Assembly (NCBI GenBank): GCA_018828205.1
Contig: JAHJWA010000010.1
Span: 1-13,256 of the forward strand
Direction: 5' to 3'
Length of the DNA: 13,256 nucleotides
Source: Alphaproteobacteria bacterium
GTDB taxonomy: Bacteria; Pseudomonadota; Alphaproteobacteria; Sphingomonadales; Sphingomonadaceae
Part shown: positions 1 to 7,253 of the stretch, in pieces
How positions within the stretch are numbered: position 1 is the stretch's first letter
Layout: every line of letters starts with the position of its first letter
The notes under the pieces: generated by a model
The model's database searches: none
Told to the model about the DNA's origin: nothing
The model's input: the letters and a program-made list of their open reading frames with translations, nothing else
Translations under genes and position numbers: made by a program

Positions 1-458
1 GGATCAAGCAGAGCATATTCCAGCGCAAGAACATCCACATCCATCTGCCCGAGGGCGCGGTGCCCAAGGACGGACCGAGCGCGGGCATCGGCATGGTCAC
101 CTCGATCGTCTCGACGCTGAGTGGTATTCCGGTGCGACCCGAGGTCGCGATGACCGGCGAGGTGACCTTGCGCGGAAGGGTGCTGCCGATCGGCGGGCTG
201 AAGGAGAAATTGCTCGCGGCGCTGCGCGGCGGGATCGAGACCGTGCTGATCCCCGAGGAGAATGTGAAGGACCTCGCCGAGATCCCCGCCAAGGTGAAGG
301 ATGGGCTGAAAATCATCCCGGTCTCGCATGTCGATCAGGTGCTCGAACACGCTCTGACCTCGGTGCCCGCCGAGATCGAATGGACCGAGGCCGACGATCT
401 TGCGAGCCAGCCGCTGACGGTGGGCAGCGCCAATCCGCCGGTCCAGACCGCGCATTGA
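1..458 (+). CDS. lon: Lon ATP-dependent protease, C-terminal part (5' end outside window)
   Basis: This is the proteolytic domain of Lon, the cytoplasmic AAA+ serine protease that degrades misfolded and selected regulatory proteins. Only the last ~152 codons are in the window; the reading frame is open from base 3 and ends with TGA at 456-458. The catalytic serine lies in the PKDGPSAG motif (just after base 60), and the partner lysine of the Ser-Lys dyad lies in GGLKEKLLAA, at the family spacing. The stretch ETVLIPEENVKDL between them and the C-terminus is also typical of Lon. The last ~35 residues (after VDQVLEHAL) form a variable acidic tail. hupB follows on the same strand after 251 bases, the usual alphaproteobacterial order. 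The family assignment is secure; the N-terminal and ATPase domains cannot be seen. Confidence 0.97.
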   Translation, partial: IKQSIFQRKNIHIHLPEGAVPKDGPSAGIGMVTSIVSTLSGIPVRPEVAMTGEVTLRGRVLPIGGLKEKLLAALRGGIETVLIPEENVKDLAEIPAKVKDGLKIIPVSHVDQVLEHALTSVPAEIEWTEADDLASQPLTVGSANPPVQTAH

Positions 459-491
459 CGCGCACCATTGGGCGGCGCTGCGACTCGCCTT

Positions 492-529
492 GCCGGGTCC
501 GGCGCTGAAACGGCGTGCGCCGGTCCGGC
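492..529 (+). other. Stem-loop downstream of lon (possible terminator or 3'-end stabiliser)
   Basis: CCGGCGC (499-505) pairs with GCGCCGG (517-523) across an 11-base loop. GCCGG (492-496) pairs with CCGGC (525-529) beyond a small internal bulge, giving about 12 base pairs. The only T's that follow are TTT at 537-539, so this is a poor intrinsic terminator. It could stop transcription with Rho or protect the lon mRNA end. It lies 34 bases after the lon stop. Confidence 0.4.
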
Positions 530-617
530 GGGGCGGTTTGCGGCATGGTTAAGCGAGCAATCACGTTGATTTCAGGCTTTTAGAGGCCAAACCAGCGCCC
601 TCGGAGCCGATTTGCCT

Positions 618-646
618 TTGACAGTCCCGCGTCGACTCGTTCAACT
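618..646 (+). promoter_or_regulatory. Candidate hupB promoter with consensus -35
   Basis: A perfect TTGACA -35 hexamer sits at 618-623. At 17 bases' spacing the -10 position reads TCAACT (641-646), only 3 of 6 to consensus. A strong -35 with a weak -10 is common in alphaproteobacteria. Transcription from here would give a leader of roughly 55-60 bases before the hupB ATG at 710. No better promoter was found between lon and hupB. Confidence 0.4.
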
Positions 647-709
647 GCCGCGCATTCGGAGACATGATTCACCGAGCAGAATTTAACACCAAGTGGGGGT
701 TCCCTTAAG

Positions 710-982
710 ATGAACAAGAACGACCTGATCAGCGCAGTCGCCGATTCCAGCGGCCTGTCGAAGAGCGATGCCTCCAGCGCCGTGGAAGGCGTGTTCGACG
801 CCATCACCAAGTCGCTGTCGAGCGGCGACGACGTCCGGCTGGTCGGCTTCGGCACGTTCTCGGTCGCCAAGCGCAAGGCCTCGACCGGCCGCAACCCGCG
901 CACCGGCGAGCCGATGACGATCAAGGCGTCGAACCAGCCCAAGTTCAAGGCCGGCAAGGGCCTCAAGGATTCGGTGAACTAA
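710..982 (+). CDS. hupB: HU-family DNA-binding protein (HU-beta type)
   Basis: This encodes a 90-residue HU protein, the normal family length. HU is a small basic nucleoid protein that dimerises and bends DNA. The N-terminal helical dimerisation part (MNKNDLISAVADSSGLSKSDA) is followed by the DNA-binding signature GFGTFSVAKRKAST around residues 46-59. The flexible beta arm has the RNPRTGE tip (61-67), whose proline (P63) intercalates between base pairs in HU/IHF proteins. The lack of IHF-specific features, and the position directly after lon, favour HU over IHF. A purine-rich GGGGG (695-699) lies 10 bases before the ATG and is the likely ribosome binding site. The gene appears to be its own transcription unit, with a candidate promoter upstream and tandem stem-loops downstream. 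Confidence 0.97.
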   Translation: MNKNDLISAVADSSGLSKSDASSAVEGVFDAITKSLSSGDDVRLVGFGTFSVAKRKASTGRNPRTGEPMTIKASNQPKFKAGKGLKDSVN

Positions 983-991
983 GACACGCTT

Positions 992-1059
992 CGCCCCGCC
1001 GCATCGGCGGGGCGAACGGATCGACGCCGCATCACGCTCAGGCGCGATGCGGCGTTTTT
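992..1059 (+). terminator. Tandem stem-loop terminator of hupB
   Basis: Two hairpins lie back to back after the hupB stop. The first has a perfect 10-bp stem (CGCCCCGCCG at 992-1001 with CGGCGGGGCG at 1005-1014) and a 3-base loop, without a T-tract. The second has a 10-bp stem (1024-1033 with 1046-1055), an inner CGC/GCG pairing, and a run of T's (1055-1059). The second is a textbook intrinsic terminator for hupB. The convergent rlmB ends at 1076, so the first hairpin may also slow transcripts arriving from the other strand. Confidence 0.85.
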
Positions 1060-1075
1060 GCGTTTCGGGCTCCGC

Positions 1076-1864
1076 TCAGCGGGTCGCCACCGCGTAGAGC
1101 GCGATCGCCGCGGCGTTGGAGACGTTGAGGCTCTCCATGGCATCGCCGATCGGAAGCCGCGCCAGCGCGTCGCAATGGCCCGCGACATTGTGCCGCATCC
1201 CTGGCCCCTCGGCACCGAGCACCAGCGCGACCGGGCCTGCAGGGAGCGCCTCGGCCAGCGTCGTCTCGGCCTCGCCAGCGAGGCCGATTCGCCAGTAACC
1301 CGCCTCGGCCATATCCTCGAGCGCGCGCGCCAGATTGACCACCCGCACCCAGGGTACAACCTCGAGCGCACCCGAAGCCGCCTTGCCGATCACCCCGCCC
1401 TCGGGGGGCGCGTGGCGGTCCTGGGTCACGATCGCCGCCGCACCGAAAGCCGCCGCCGAGCGCAGGATCGCGCCGACATTGTGCGGGTCGGTAACCTGGT
1501 CGAGCACCAGCAGCGGGCGGTCGGGCTCGGCCTTGAGGACCTGGTCGAGAAAGACATCGTCCAGCGCCGCGCAATCGAGCACCAGCCCCTGATGCGGCGC
1601 ATCGCGCGCCACCAGCCGGTCGAGATCGGGCATGCCGGCGTATTCCACGGTGAAATCCTCGGGCAATTCGCCGTCGAGCTCCGCGAGCGCCTCGCGCGTC
1701 GCCCACAGCTTGTGGTGGCGCCGCTCGGGGTTCTTGAGCGCGGCCTCGACCGCGTGGTGACCCCACAGGCGGACCTGTCCGGTGCTCGCGCGGCCGCTTC
1801 CGCGCCCACCCTGCATGCGTCCCGCGCGTCCGCGCAGCGCCTTCTTGCGCTCCGTCTTGGCCAT
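1076..1864 (-). CDS. rlmB: 23S rRNA (guanosine-2'-O-)-methyltransferase RlmB / TrmH-family SPOUT methyltransferase
   Basis: The product is 262 residues when started at the ATG at 1862-1864. That start has a good ribosome binding site (AAGGGAG, 7 bases upstream); an ATG seven codons earlier lacks one. The basic, glycine- and arginine-rich N-terminus (1-30) leads into the RNA-binding substrate domain (VRLWGHHAVEAAL). The C-terminal SPOUT knot domain shows all three TrmH-family motifs: DPHNVGAILRSAAAFG (126-141), LVLGAEGPGM (214-223) and IGDAMESLNVSNAAAIALY (239-257). RlmB uses S-adenosylmethionine to methylate the 2'-OH of a conserved guanosine (G2251 in E. coli) near the peptidyl-transferase centre. 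The general TrmH/SpoU class is certain; RlmB rather than another subfamily is inferred from domain layout and motif 3. The gene is convergent with hupB and divergent from tRNA-Tyr. Confidence 0.93.
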   Translation of the reverse strand: MAKTERKKALRGRAGRMQGGRGSGRASTGQVRLWGHHAVEAALKNPERRHHKLWATREALAELDGELPEDFTVEYAGMPDLDRLVARDAPHQGLVLDCAALDDVFLDQVLKAEPDRPLLVLDQVTDPHNVGAILRSAAAFGAAAIVTQDRHAPPEGGVIGKAASGALEVVPWVRVVNLARALEDMAEAGYWRIGLAGEAETTLAEALPAGPVALVLGAEGPGMRHNVAGHCDALARLPIGDAMESLNVSNAAAIALYAVATR

Positions 1865-1959
1865 ATGGCTGCTCCCTTGTGGCAATAGCCGCGTCCCCTG
1901 CCAGTGCGGCCATTGACAGGCAAGCGTCGCTTCGCCAAAGGGGCGCCTCTCGGCCAGCG

Positions 1960-1975
1960 GGGTCTCCTCAGACCC
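1960..1975 (+). other. Small hairpin upstream of tRNA-Tyr
   Basis: GGGTCT (1960-1965) pairs with AGACCC (1970-1975) around the 4-base loop CCTC. A second short inverted repeat, GTTTC (1982-1986) with GAAAC (1992-1996), lies between it and the tRNA. No T-tract follows. These may be promoter-region dyads for the tRNA or the rlmB leader; no function can be assigned. Confidence 0.3.
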
Positions 1976-2009
1976 ACCTGCGTTTCATCGCGAAACTGGC
2001 AAGCCAAGT

Positions 2010-2095
2010 GGACAGGTGGCCGAGTGGTTAAAGGCAGCAGACTGTAAATCTGCCCGCGCAAGCGTACGCTGGTTCGAATCCAGCCCTGTCCACCA
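2010..2095 (+). tRNA. tRNA-Tyr (anticodon GTA), with encoded CCA
   Basis: A complete class II cloverleaf can be drawn by eye. The acceptor stem is GGACAGG (2010-2016) with CCTGTCC (2085-2091). The anticodon stem GCAGA/TCTGC (2037-2041 / 2049-2053) encloses loop CTGTAAA with anticodon GTA at 2044-2046. A long variable arm (2054-2067) follows, as expected for bacterial tRNA-Tyr. The T-arm is GCTGG-TTCGAAT-CCAGC (2068-2084). The discriminator base is A2092 and CCA is encoded at 2093-2095. All stems are fully paired, so the gene should be functional. No integrase or duplicated 3' tRNA fragment was found nearby. Confidence 0.98.
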
Positions 2096-2293
2096 CTTGC
2101 CCCTCCCGACGCATACATCGAAATCCCACGCGGTGAGGTTATGAGCACAGCGGGCCGGGCGGCATGGCAGATCAGCCTGCCCCTCCTTCCGCTACGGGTC
2201 GCAGGGCAGGGCAAGGCTGGGGATCGGCTTCGGATGGTCATGCTGCCGCGGTTGGGCTCGGGCCAGCCGCGAGAAGCTGTCGCTGTGACAGGA

Positions 2294-3577
2294 CTATTCG
2301 TCGACCCAATCGCGTCTCAAGCTCGGTCCGGCGAGCGCCATGAGCAGGGCCGCAAGGGCGTAGAGGCCCAGCGCGAACAGCATGGAATAGCGCAGCGCCT
2401 CGTCACCATAATAGGGAACCAGGAAGTCGGACAGCGCACCCAGAGCGAAAATTCCGCCGCCGAGCCCGATCAGATTGTTGATCAGGAGAAACAAGGCCGA
2501 GGCGGTCGAGCGGGCGGCGGGTTCGACCAGATGCTGGACGGCGGAGAGCACCGGCCCGAGCCATACATAGGACAGGGCCTGGGGGATGAGGAACAGCAGG
2601 AACGCCAGCTTCACGTCGACGCTCAGGATTCCTGCGGCGAACAGGGGGGCACCCAGGATAAAGGCGATACTCGGCAGCCAGCTATAATAGGCGCGGTCGC
2701 GCTTGCCCAATTTGTCGCCCAGCCATCCCCCGGCCAGCATCCCCGTAACGCCCCCCAGCAGCAGCAAGGCGCCGATGAACTGGGACGTCTCGACCAGATC
2801 CAGACCGAAGCTGCGGATGAGGAGGCTCGGAAGCCAGAAGCCGATCCCGTAGGCGAGGGCCGAAGAGGTCGCCGCCCCGAAGGCCATGAACCAGAAGGCC
2901 GGCTTGGCGGCCAGTATCCTGGCGGTCGACGACAGGCTGGCGGAACTCGGTTGCGGCGAAGCGACAGCAAGCGGAGAATGCTTGGGCAGGTCCTTGACCA
3001 AGAGCTTGAACGCCGGCGCGACCAGAAGCCCCGCCATCCCGACGACGAAAAAGGCCAGGCGCCAGTCGACTCTTGCCGCGATATAGCCGCCTGCGAGCAC
3101 GCCGACCGCCGATCCCACGGGAATGCCGAGCGAATAGATCGCCAGCGCGGAAGCGCGCTTCTCGCTGGGGAAGTAGTCGCCGATCAGGGCATAGGATGGC
3201 GCCACTCCGCCCGCCTCGCCCACGCCCACACCGACGCGGGCCAAGAGAAGGTGCCAGAAGTTCTGTGCCAGCCCGCAGAGGGCCGTGAACCCGCTCCATA
3301 CCACGAGCGAGACGGTGATCACCCAGCTGCGACTGGTGCGGTCCGCCAGCACCGCGAGCGGCACGGCCAGCGTGGAATAGAGCAGGGCGAAGGCCAGCCC
3401 TCCCAGAAGCCCCAGCTGGCCATCGCTCAGTTCGAGCTCAGCCTGGATCGGAGCGGCGAGGATCGCCAGAATCTGCCGGTCGACGAAATTGAATATGTAG
3501 ACGAGCAACAGCATGGCCAGGACAATTCCCCGGCGCGAGCTGTCGCGCGTCTCCGGCACAGCGGCTCGGTCGCTCAT
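2294..3577 (-). CDS. MFS transporter, spinster-like
   Basis: The product is a 427-residue inner-membrane protein of the major facilitator superfamily with about 12 hydrophobic segments. The hallmark FVDRQ in the first membrane segment (31-35) is typical of the spinster-like group common in sphingomonads. The loop 2-3 motif A appears as VLADRTSRS (near 76-84) and is repeated in the second half as GGWLGDKLGKR (283-293). The glycine-rich stretch RVGVGVGEAGGVAPSYALIGDYFP (114-137 region) is the conserved segment 4-5. The start ATG has GGAG 7 bases upstream. That site lies within the 13-base gap after the tetR stop, so tetR and this gene are almost certainly one transcript. Together with the divergent TonB receptor it probably moves the same compound across the inner membrane, in or out; the substrate cannot be read from sequence. 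Confidence 0.9.
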   Translation of the reverse strand: MSDRAAVPETRDSSRRGIVLAMLLLVYIFNFVDRQILAILAAPIQAELELSDGQLGLLGGLAFALLYSTLAVPLAVLADRTSRSWVITVSLVVWSGFTALCGLAQNFWHLLLARVGVGVGEAGGVAPSYALIGDYFPSEKRASALAIYSLGIPVGSAVGVLAGGYIAARVDWRLAFFVVGMAGLLVAPAFKLLVKDLPKHSPLAVASPQPSSASLSSTARILAAKPAFWFMAFGAATSSALAYGIGFWLPSLLIRSFGLDLVETSQFIGALLLLGGVTGMLAGGWLGDKLGKRDRAYYSWLPSIAFILGAPLFAAGILSVDVKLAFLLFLIPQALSYVWLGPVLSAVQHLVEPAARSTASALFLLINNLIGLGGGIFALGALSDFLVPYYGDEALRYSMLFALGLYALAALLMALAGPSLRRDWVDE

Positions 3578-3590
3578 TCCTCGGGCTCCA

Positions 3591-4241
3591 TCAGCTGGGT
3601 TTTTTGGTCGGTGCGGCGATGCCGTTGCGGAGCAGGTCTTCGATGGCAGCAGCGATCTCGTCGCTCGGACGCGAGTCCTCCCAGACGCCGTATCGCAGAC
3701 CGATGAAGACGTTCATGCCCATCAGCGCCCAGGCACGCACTTCGTTCTCTCCCGGGCGGACGAGTTGGTCGGCCACGCCTTGATCGAGACGCGCCGCGAT
3801 ACGCGCCGCGGCACCTTCGTAATGAGCCCGGTAGCTCGCGGGATCGACGAACTCGGCCTCGTCGATGATCCGATAGATCGCCTTGTTTTGACGAGCGAAA
3901 TCGAGAAAGGCGATCAGCACCTCGTGCTCGCGGTCGACACCCCCCGAAGAGGGGGAGACTGCCGCGGCAGCGGTCCTCGCCACCGCCTGGCTCATGTCCC
4001 GAACCAGGGCCGAGAAGATCGCTTCCTTGCTGTCGAAATAGGTATAGAAACTGCCGAGCGCGGTCCCGGCGCGGCGCGTGATGTCGCTGATCGAAGCCTC
4101 GTAAAAACCCCGATCGCCGAATTCCTTGGCAGCCGCGTCGAGCAGCTTGCGCATCGTCGCACGACCGCGTGCCGTGCGCGGCTCCTTACCAGGGCTGGCG
4201 GATCGCGTGTCGGGGCTCTCGGGGGGCTTCGCTGTTGCCAT
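3591..4241 (-). CDS. TetR/AcrR-family transcriptional regulator
   Basis: The product is a 216-residue one-component repressor-type protein. After a ~24-residue basic, proline-rich tail, the N-terminal DNA-binding domain begins at ARGRATMRKLLDAAAKEFGDRGFYEASISDI. The helix-turn-helix (about 49-71) ends in the family signature GSFYTYFDSKEAIFSALV. The C-terminal two-thirds is the variable ligand-binding and dimerisation domain. Transcription proceeds directly into the MFS gene (13-base gap), and the start faces the TonB receptor gene across 120 bp. This is the usual layout for a regulator that represses both its own operon and the divergent gene until a ligand binds. No strong ribosome binding site precedes the chosen ATG, but no other start would keep the whole HTH domain. 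The ligand is unknown. Confidence 0.92.
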   Translation of the reverse strand: MATAKPPESPDTRSASPGKEPRTARGRATMRKLLDAAAKEFGDRGFYEASISDITRRAGTALGSFYTYFDSKEAIFSALVRDMSQAVARTAAAAVSPSSGGVDREHEVLIAFLDFARQNKAIYRIIDEAEFVDPASYRAHYEGAAARIAARLDQGVADQLVRPGENEVRAWALMGMNVFIGLRYGVWEDSRPSDEIAAAIEDLLRNGIAAPTKKPS

Positions 4242-4288
4242 CGTGTCACGCTAGCTACGCCAAGAACTTTGCGCAGGCAATTCCAAAG

Positions 4289-4317
4289 TTGAAACCTGGT
4301 TCATCTTGCAATATCAG
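4289..4317 (+). promoter_or_regulatory. Candidate promoter of the TonB receptor gene with overlapping operator-like dyad
   Basis: TTGAAA (4289-4294) and TATCAG (4312-4317) are separated by 17 bases, a plausible sigma-70 promoter 44 bases before the receptor ATG. An imperfect dyad, TGAAACC-TGGTTCA (4290-4303, 10 of 14 positions symmetric), overlaps the -35. A second inverted repeat, CTTGC (4305-4309) with GCAAG (4322-4326), brackets the -10. Either could be bound by the divergent TetR protein. Placement over promoter elements fits repression; binding itself is inferred. Confidence 0.45.
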
Positions 4318-4325
4318 GATGGCAA

Positions 4326-4343
4326 GCGTGTGTTGAAACACGC
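4326..4343 (+). promoter_or_regulatory. Inverted repeat in the TonB receptor leader
   Basis: GCGTGT (4326-4331) is complementary to ACACGC (4338-4343). An alternative register, GTGTT-GA-AACAC (4330-4341), is nearly palindromic. The element lies just upstream of the AGGAGGAG ribosome binding site (4346-4353). It could be a TetR operator downstream of the promoter or a small mRNA hairpin. Confidence 0.35.
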
Positions 4344-4361
4344 ACAGGAGGAGAGATCGGA

Positions 4362-6734
4362 ATGAAAAAATTTGCCACCTCGGCCAGCGCGCTTGGACTT
4401 GCCGCACCGCTTGCATGGGCCGCGCTTGCCGCTCCCGCGCTCGCACAGGATTCAGCGCCCGAGCAGCCCGCGCCCGCCGAAGCGAGCGAGCCCGAAGCCG
4501 GGGAAGGCATGATCGTCGTCACCGCCCGTCGCCGTGAGGAAAGCCTGCTCAACGTGCCGATCGCGGTCACCGCCTACAGCGGAGAGGCTCTCGAGCAGGC
4601 GGGTTCGATCGATATCACCGATATCGCGCAGACCACGCCGAACACGACGCTCGAGGCGTCGCGCGGGACCAATTCGACCCTTAGCGCCTTCATCCGCGGC
4701 GTCGGCCAGCAGGATCCGGTATCCGGTTTCGAGCAGGGCGTGGGTATCTATCTCGACGACGTCTATCTCAATCGACCGCAAGCAGCGGTACTCGATATCT
4801 ACGATGTCGAACGGATCGAAGTGCTGCGCGGCCCGCAGGGCACGCTCTACGGCCGCAACACGATTGGCGGCGCGGTCAAATACGTCACGCGCAACCTTCC
4901 GGACGAGTTTTCGCTTCGGGCGCGAGCCACCTATGGCACCTACAACCAGCTCGACGGTGTTCTGAGCGTATCGGCACCCGTCAGCGACCTGATCCGGGTC
5001 GGCGGCGCTGTCGCGAAACTGACCCGCGACGGCTATGGCGAGAACCTGACCACGGGGCTCGACAATTACGACAAGGATGTCTTCGCAGCCCGCGGGACCT
5101 TCGAGATGGGCGGCTATGGCGAACCGGTCCTGATCCGAATTTCCGGCGATTACACCAAGGACGACAGCAGCCCGCGTGGCGGCCATCGGATCATTCCGGG
5201 TCGCGCGAGCGGAGCCCCGGTGCTCGACGATGTCTTCGACACCAGGGGCGGGCTTGTCGATCCCGATCAATCGGTCGAGGGCTACGGTCTCGCGATGAAC
5301 ATCTCCGCCGAACTCAGCGACACGCTGACGCTGCGCTCGATCAGCGCCTGGCGCAAGGACGACACCTACACGCCGATCGATTTCGACGCGCTTCCGGCGG
5401 TCGATGTCGATGTGCCCGGGATCTACCTCAACGAGCAGATCAGCCAGGAATTCCAGCTGCTCTACGAAAGCGACCGGCTCTCGGGGCTGGTCGGCTTCTA
5501 CTATCTCGACGCGACCGCCGACACGCTGTTCGACGTGCGCATCTTCAACACGCTCGCTGGGCTGACCGCGTTCACCCAGGCGGATGTCGATACCGAAACT
5601 TATGCCGTATTCGGAGATTTCACCTACGATCTGACCGACCAGCTGAGCCTGTCGGTCGGCGGCCGCTATACCTGGGACGAGCGGACGGCCAGCATTCTGC
5701 GGCAGAACTATCTTGGCGGCGGCTCTCCGGTCTTCGGGGGCGCAGGGGTCCCGTTCGGCGCGCCAGGCACCAATTTCGACGGCAGCCGCGAGTTCAAGAA
5801 ATTCACCCCGCGGGCATCGATCAGCTTCCAGCCGAACCCCGACCACAATCTCTATGCGAGCTTCTCGCAAGGCTTCAAGGGTGGCGGGTTCGACCCGCGC
5901 GGGGTCGGGGTCAACGCCCCGGATCTGGACGGCGACGGGGTGCGCAGCGACGATGAGATCGCTGGCTTCCTCAGCTTCGCTCCCGAACAGGTCGACAGCT
6001 ACGAACTGGGCTACAAGGGCAGCCTGCTGGACGGGGCGCTGTATCTGGCCGCAGCCGCGTTCTACGCCGATTACACCGATGTCCAGATCCCGGGCTCCGT
6101 CGCCTGCGAGGTGGGGGGGATTCCGAGCTTCTGCGGCGTCGTTTCCAACGCCGGCGGAGCGACCTTCAAGGGGCTCGAACTCGAGACCACCGCCCGTTTG
6201 GGCCGGGATATGATGACCCTCGGCGACCGGCTCTCGCTGGCGCTTACCGGGGGCTTCATCGATGCCGAATACACCGAGTACGTCACCAATATCGGCGGCG
6301 TTCCAACCGATGTGGCCGAGTTTCGCGAAGTTCAGAACACGCCCAAATACACCGGGAGCGCGACGCTTTCCTACTCGACTCCCATGGGCGCCGGCGATCT
6401 CGATTTCTCGACCACGCTGTCCTACCGCTCCAAGACCTATCAGTTCGAGGTTCCCAACCCCTATATCGACCAGAGCGGCTACGCGCTTCTCGATGCGAAC
6501 CTAGTCTATTCTGCGCCCGGTCGAGCCTGGACCATCGGGCTTCACGGTCGCAATCTCACCGACAAGGAATACAAGACCTCGGGCTATACCTTTATCGGCG
6601 CCGATCCCGTGACCGGGGCAATTCCCCTCGGTGCGAACGGCTTTCCGGTTCCAACGCTGGGCACCGAAGGCACTTTGACCGCCTTCTACGGCAACCCGCG
6701 GCAGGTCTTCGTGACCGGGACGGTCCGGTTCTAA
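4362..6734 (+). CDS. TonB-dependent outer-membrane receptor
   Basis: The product is a 790-residue receptor that takes up a substrate across the outer membrane using energy from TonB-ExbBD. It has a signal peptide: basic MKK start, hydrophobic core, and a cleavage site after ALA (28/29). A Pro/Glu-rich linker follows, then a TonB box at MIVVTA (50-55). The plug domain runs to about residue 175 and includes IRGVGQQDPVSGFEQGVG and the conserved RGPQGTLYGRNTIGGAV (156-172). The remaining ~600 residues are alternating beta-strands of the barrel, ending VTGTVRF with the terminal aromatic residue needed for outer-membrane insertion. The barrel has NLTDKEY near the end, as in sphingomonad receptors. 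The ribosome binding site AGGAGGAG is 8 bases from the ATG. It is divergent from the TetR-MFS pair. Substrate unknown; no catabolic enzyme or siderophore gene lies nearby. Confidence 0.95.
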   Translation: MKKFATSASALGLAAPLAWAALAAPALAQDSAPEQPAPAEASEPEAGEGMIVVTARRREESLLNVPIAVTAYSGEALEQAGSIDITDIAQTTPNTTLEASRGTNSTLSAFIRGVGQQDPVSGFEQGVGIYLDDVYLNRPQAAVLDIYDVERIEVLRGPQGTLYGRNTIGGAVKYVTRNLPDEFSLRARATYGTYNQLDGVLSVSAPVSDLIRVGGAVAKLTRDGYGENLTTGLDNYDKDVFAARGTFEMGGYGEPVLIRISGDYTKDDSSPRGGHRIIPGRASGAPVLDDVFDTRGGLVDPDQSVEGYGLAMNISAELSDTLTLRSISAWRKDDTYTPIDFDALPAVDVDVPGIYLNEQISQEFQLLYESDRLSGLVGFYYLDATADTLFDVRIFNTLAGLTAFTQADVDTETYAVFGDFTYDLTDQLSLSVGGRYTWDERTASILRQNYLGGGSPVFGGAGVPFGAPGTNFDGSREFKKFTPRASISFQPNPDHNLYASFSQGFKGGGFDPRGVGVNAPDLDGDGVRSDDEIAGFLSFAPEQVDSYELGYKGSLLDGALYLAAAAFYADYTDVQIPGSVACEVGGIPSFCGVVSNAGGATFKGLELETTARLGRDMMTLGDRLSLALTGGFIDAEYTEYVTNIGGVPTDVAEFREVQNTPKYTGSATLSYSTPMGAGDLDFSTTLSYRSKTYQFEVPNPYIDQSGYALLDANLVYSAPGRAWTIGLHGRNLTDKEYKTSGYTFIGADPVTGAIPLGANGFPVPTLGTEGTLTAFYGNPRQVFVTGTVRF

Positions 6735-6777
6735 GAACCCGCAAAGCAGCTCGGCGCAATCAACGGCGCGAAGTTTG

Positions 6778-6814
6778 GAGAGGCGGCTCGGTGGGCCGCC
6801 TCTCTTGCCTTTTT
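6778..6814 (+). terminator. Rho-independent terminator of the TonB receptor gene
   Basis: A perfect 10-bp stem, GAGAGGCGGC (6778-6787) with GCCGCCTCTC (6795-6804), has a 7-base loop. It is followed by TTGCC and T5 (6810-6814). It begins 44 bases after the receptor stop. The T-tract is itself the loop of a second short hairpin, CTTGCC (6804-6809) with GGCAAG (6816-6821), which would compete with the main stem only at its last base. Confidence 0.85.
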
Positions 6815-6905
6815 GGGCAAGGCGTACACGGGCCGCCCCATCGCAATCGTGTCGGCTATGGCGCGCTCGCAGCTTCACCGAGCGCCGAGACCGATCGACC
6901 GGAGG

Positions 6906-7217
6906 CTATTGCGCTTGCTCGCCCTCGTCGGATCTGAAGGCCAGACCTTCGCCGGTCCCGACCGGCTCACTGCCTGCGAACAGCGAGTCGAGCCGCGTGC
7001 AGACGTCCCGGCGAAACTCCTCCCTGCGGATCGACCGCGGAGCGGTAAGCGCGATCTCGTCCGCAATCGAGGTCTTGATCCGAGCGATGGCCTCTTCACC
7101 CAGAATGCCCGCGGCTTGCAGTTCCTTGCAAAGCTGGACCAGCCCCGCGGCGGTCGCCTGGGCCCGCAGGCCGACATCCTTCAGCTCATAATGCAGGTTG
7201 GTTTTCTCTGTGCTCAT
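6906..7217 (-). CDS. Hypothetical protein, small and probably helical (103 aa)
   Basis: I do not recognise the family. The preferred start is the ATG at 7215-7217 (MSTEKTNLHYELKDVG), which has GGAAGG about 10 bases upstream. An ATG six codons earlier has no ribosome binding site. The protein is soluble: no signal peptide and no membrane segment. Residues ~10-45 (LKDVGLRAQATAAGLVQLCKELQAAGILGEEAIARIK) look like two amphipathic helices. The C-terminal third is charged and probably disordered, ending GEGLAFRSDEGEQAQ. There is one cysteine (in QLCKEL) and one more at DVCTRL. The reading frame avoids stops and keeps GC-rich third positions, supporting real coding. It is divergent from the FabH-like synthase gene across ~175 bp; a functional link is possible but unproven. 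Transcription converges with the TonB receptor gene. Confidence 0.7.
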   Translation of the reverse strand: MSTEKTNLHYELKDVGLRAQATAAGLVQLCKELQAAGILGEEAIARIKTSIADEIALTAPRSIRREEFRRDVCTRLDSLFAGSEPVGTGEGLAFRSDEGEQAQ

Positions 7218-7245
7218 CGGTTCGGGACCTTCCATCGCTAGGGGG

Positions 7246-7253
7246 CCAATTGG
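7246..7253. promoter_or_regulatory. 8-bp palindrome between divergent genes
   Basis: CCAATTGG is a perfect 8-bp palindrome 29 bases upstream of the small minus-strand gene and about 140 bases upstream of the FabH-like gene. It lies in the only AT-richer part of this divergent spacer. It could be the core of an operator, but it is short enough to occur by chance. No convincing -35/-10 pair was found on either strand here. Confidence 0.2.

Noticed and set aside
2010..2300. Integration site (att) at tRNA-Tyr
   Set aside because: tRNA 3' ends are common phage and island targets, but no integrase and no second copy of the tRNA 3' segment was found in the window.
2141..3706. 521-codon plus-strand open frame opposite the MFS gene
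   Set aside because: It is the antisense of a clear MFS protein. The translation is Gln/Arg/Gly-rich without hydrophobic or domain structure, as expected for a GC-rich shadow frame.
4452..5870. 472-codon minus-strand open frame opposite the TonB receptor gene
   Set aside because: Antisense shadow of a well-supported receptor, with low-complexity composition and no domain.
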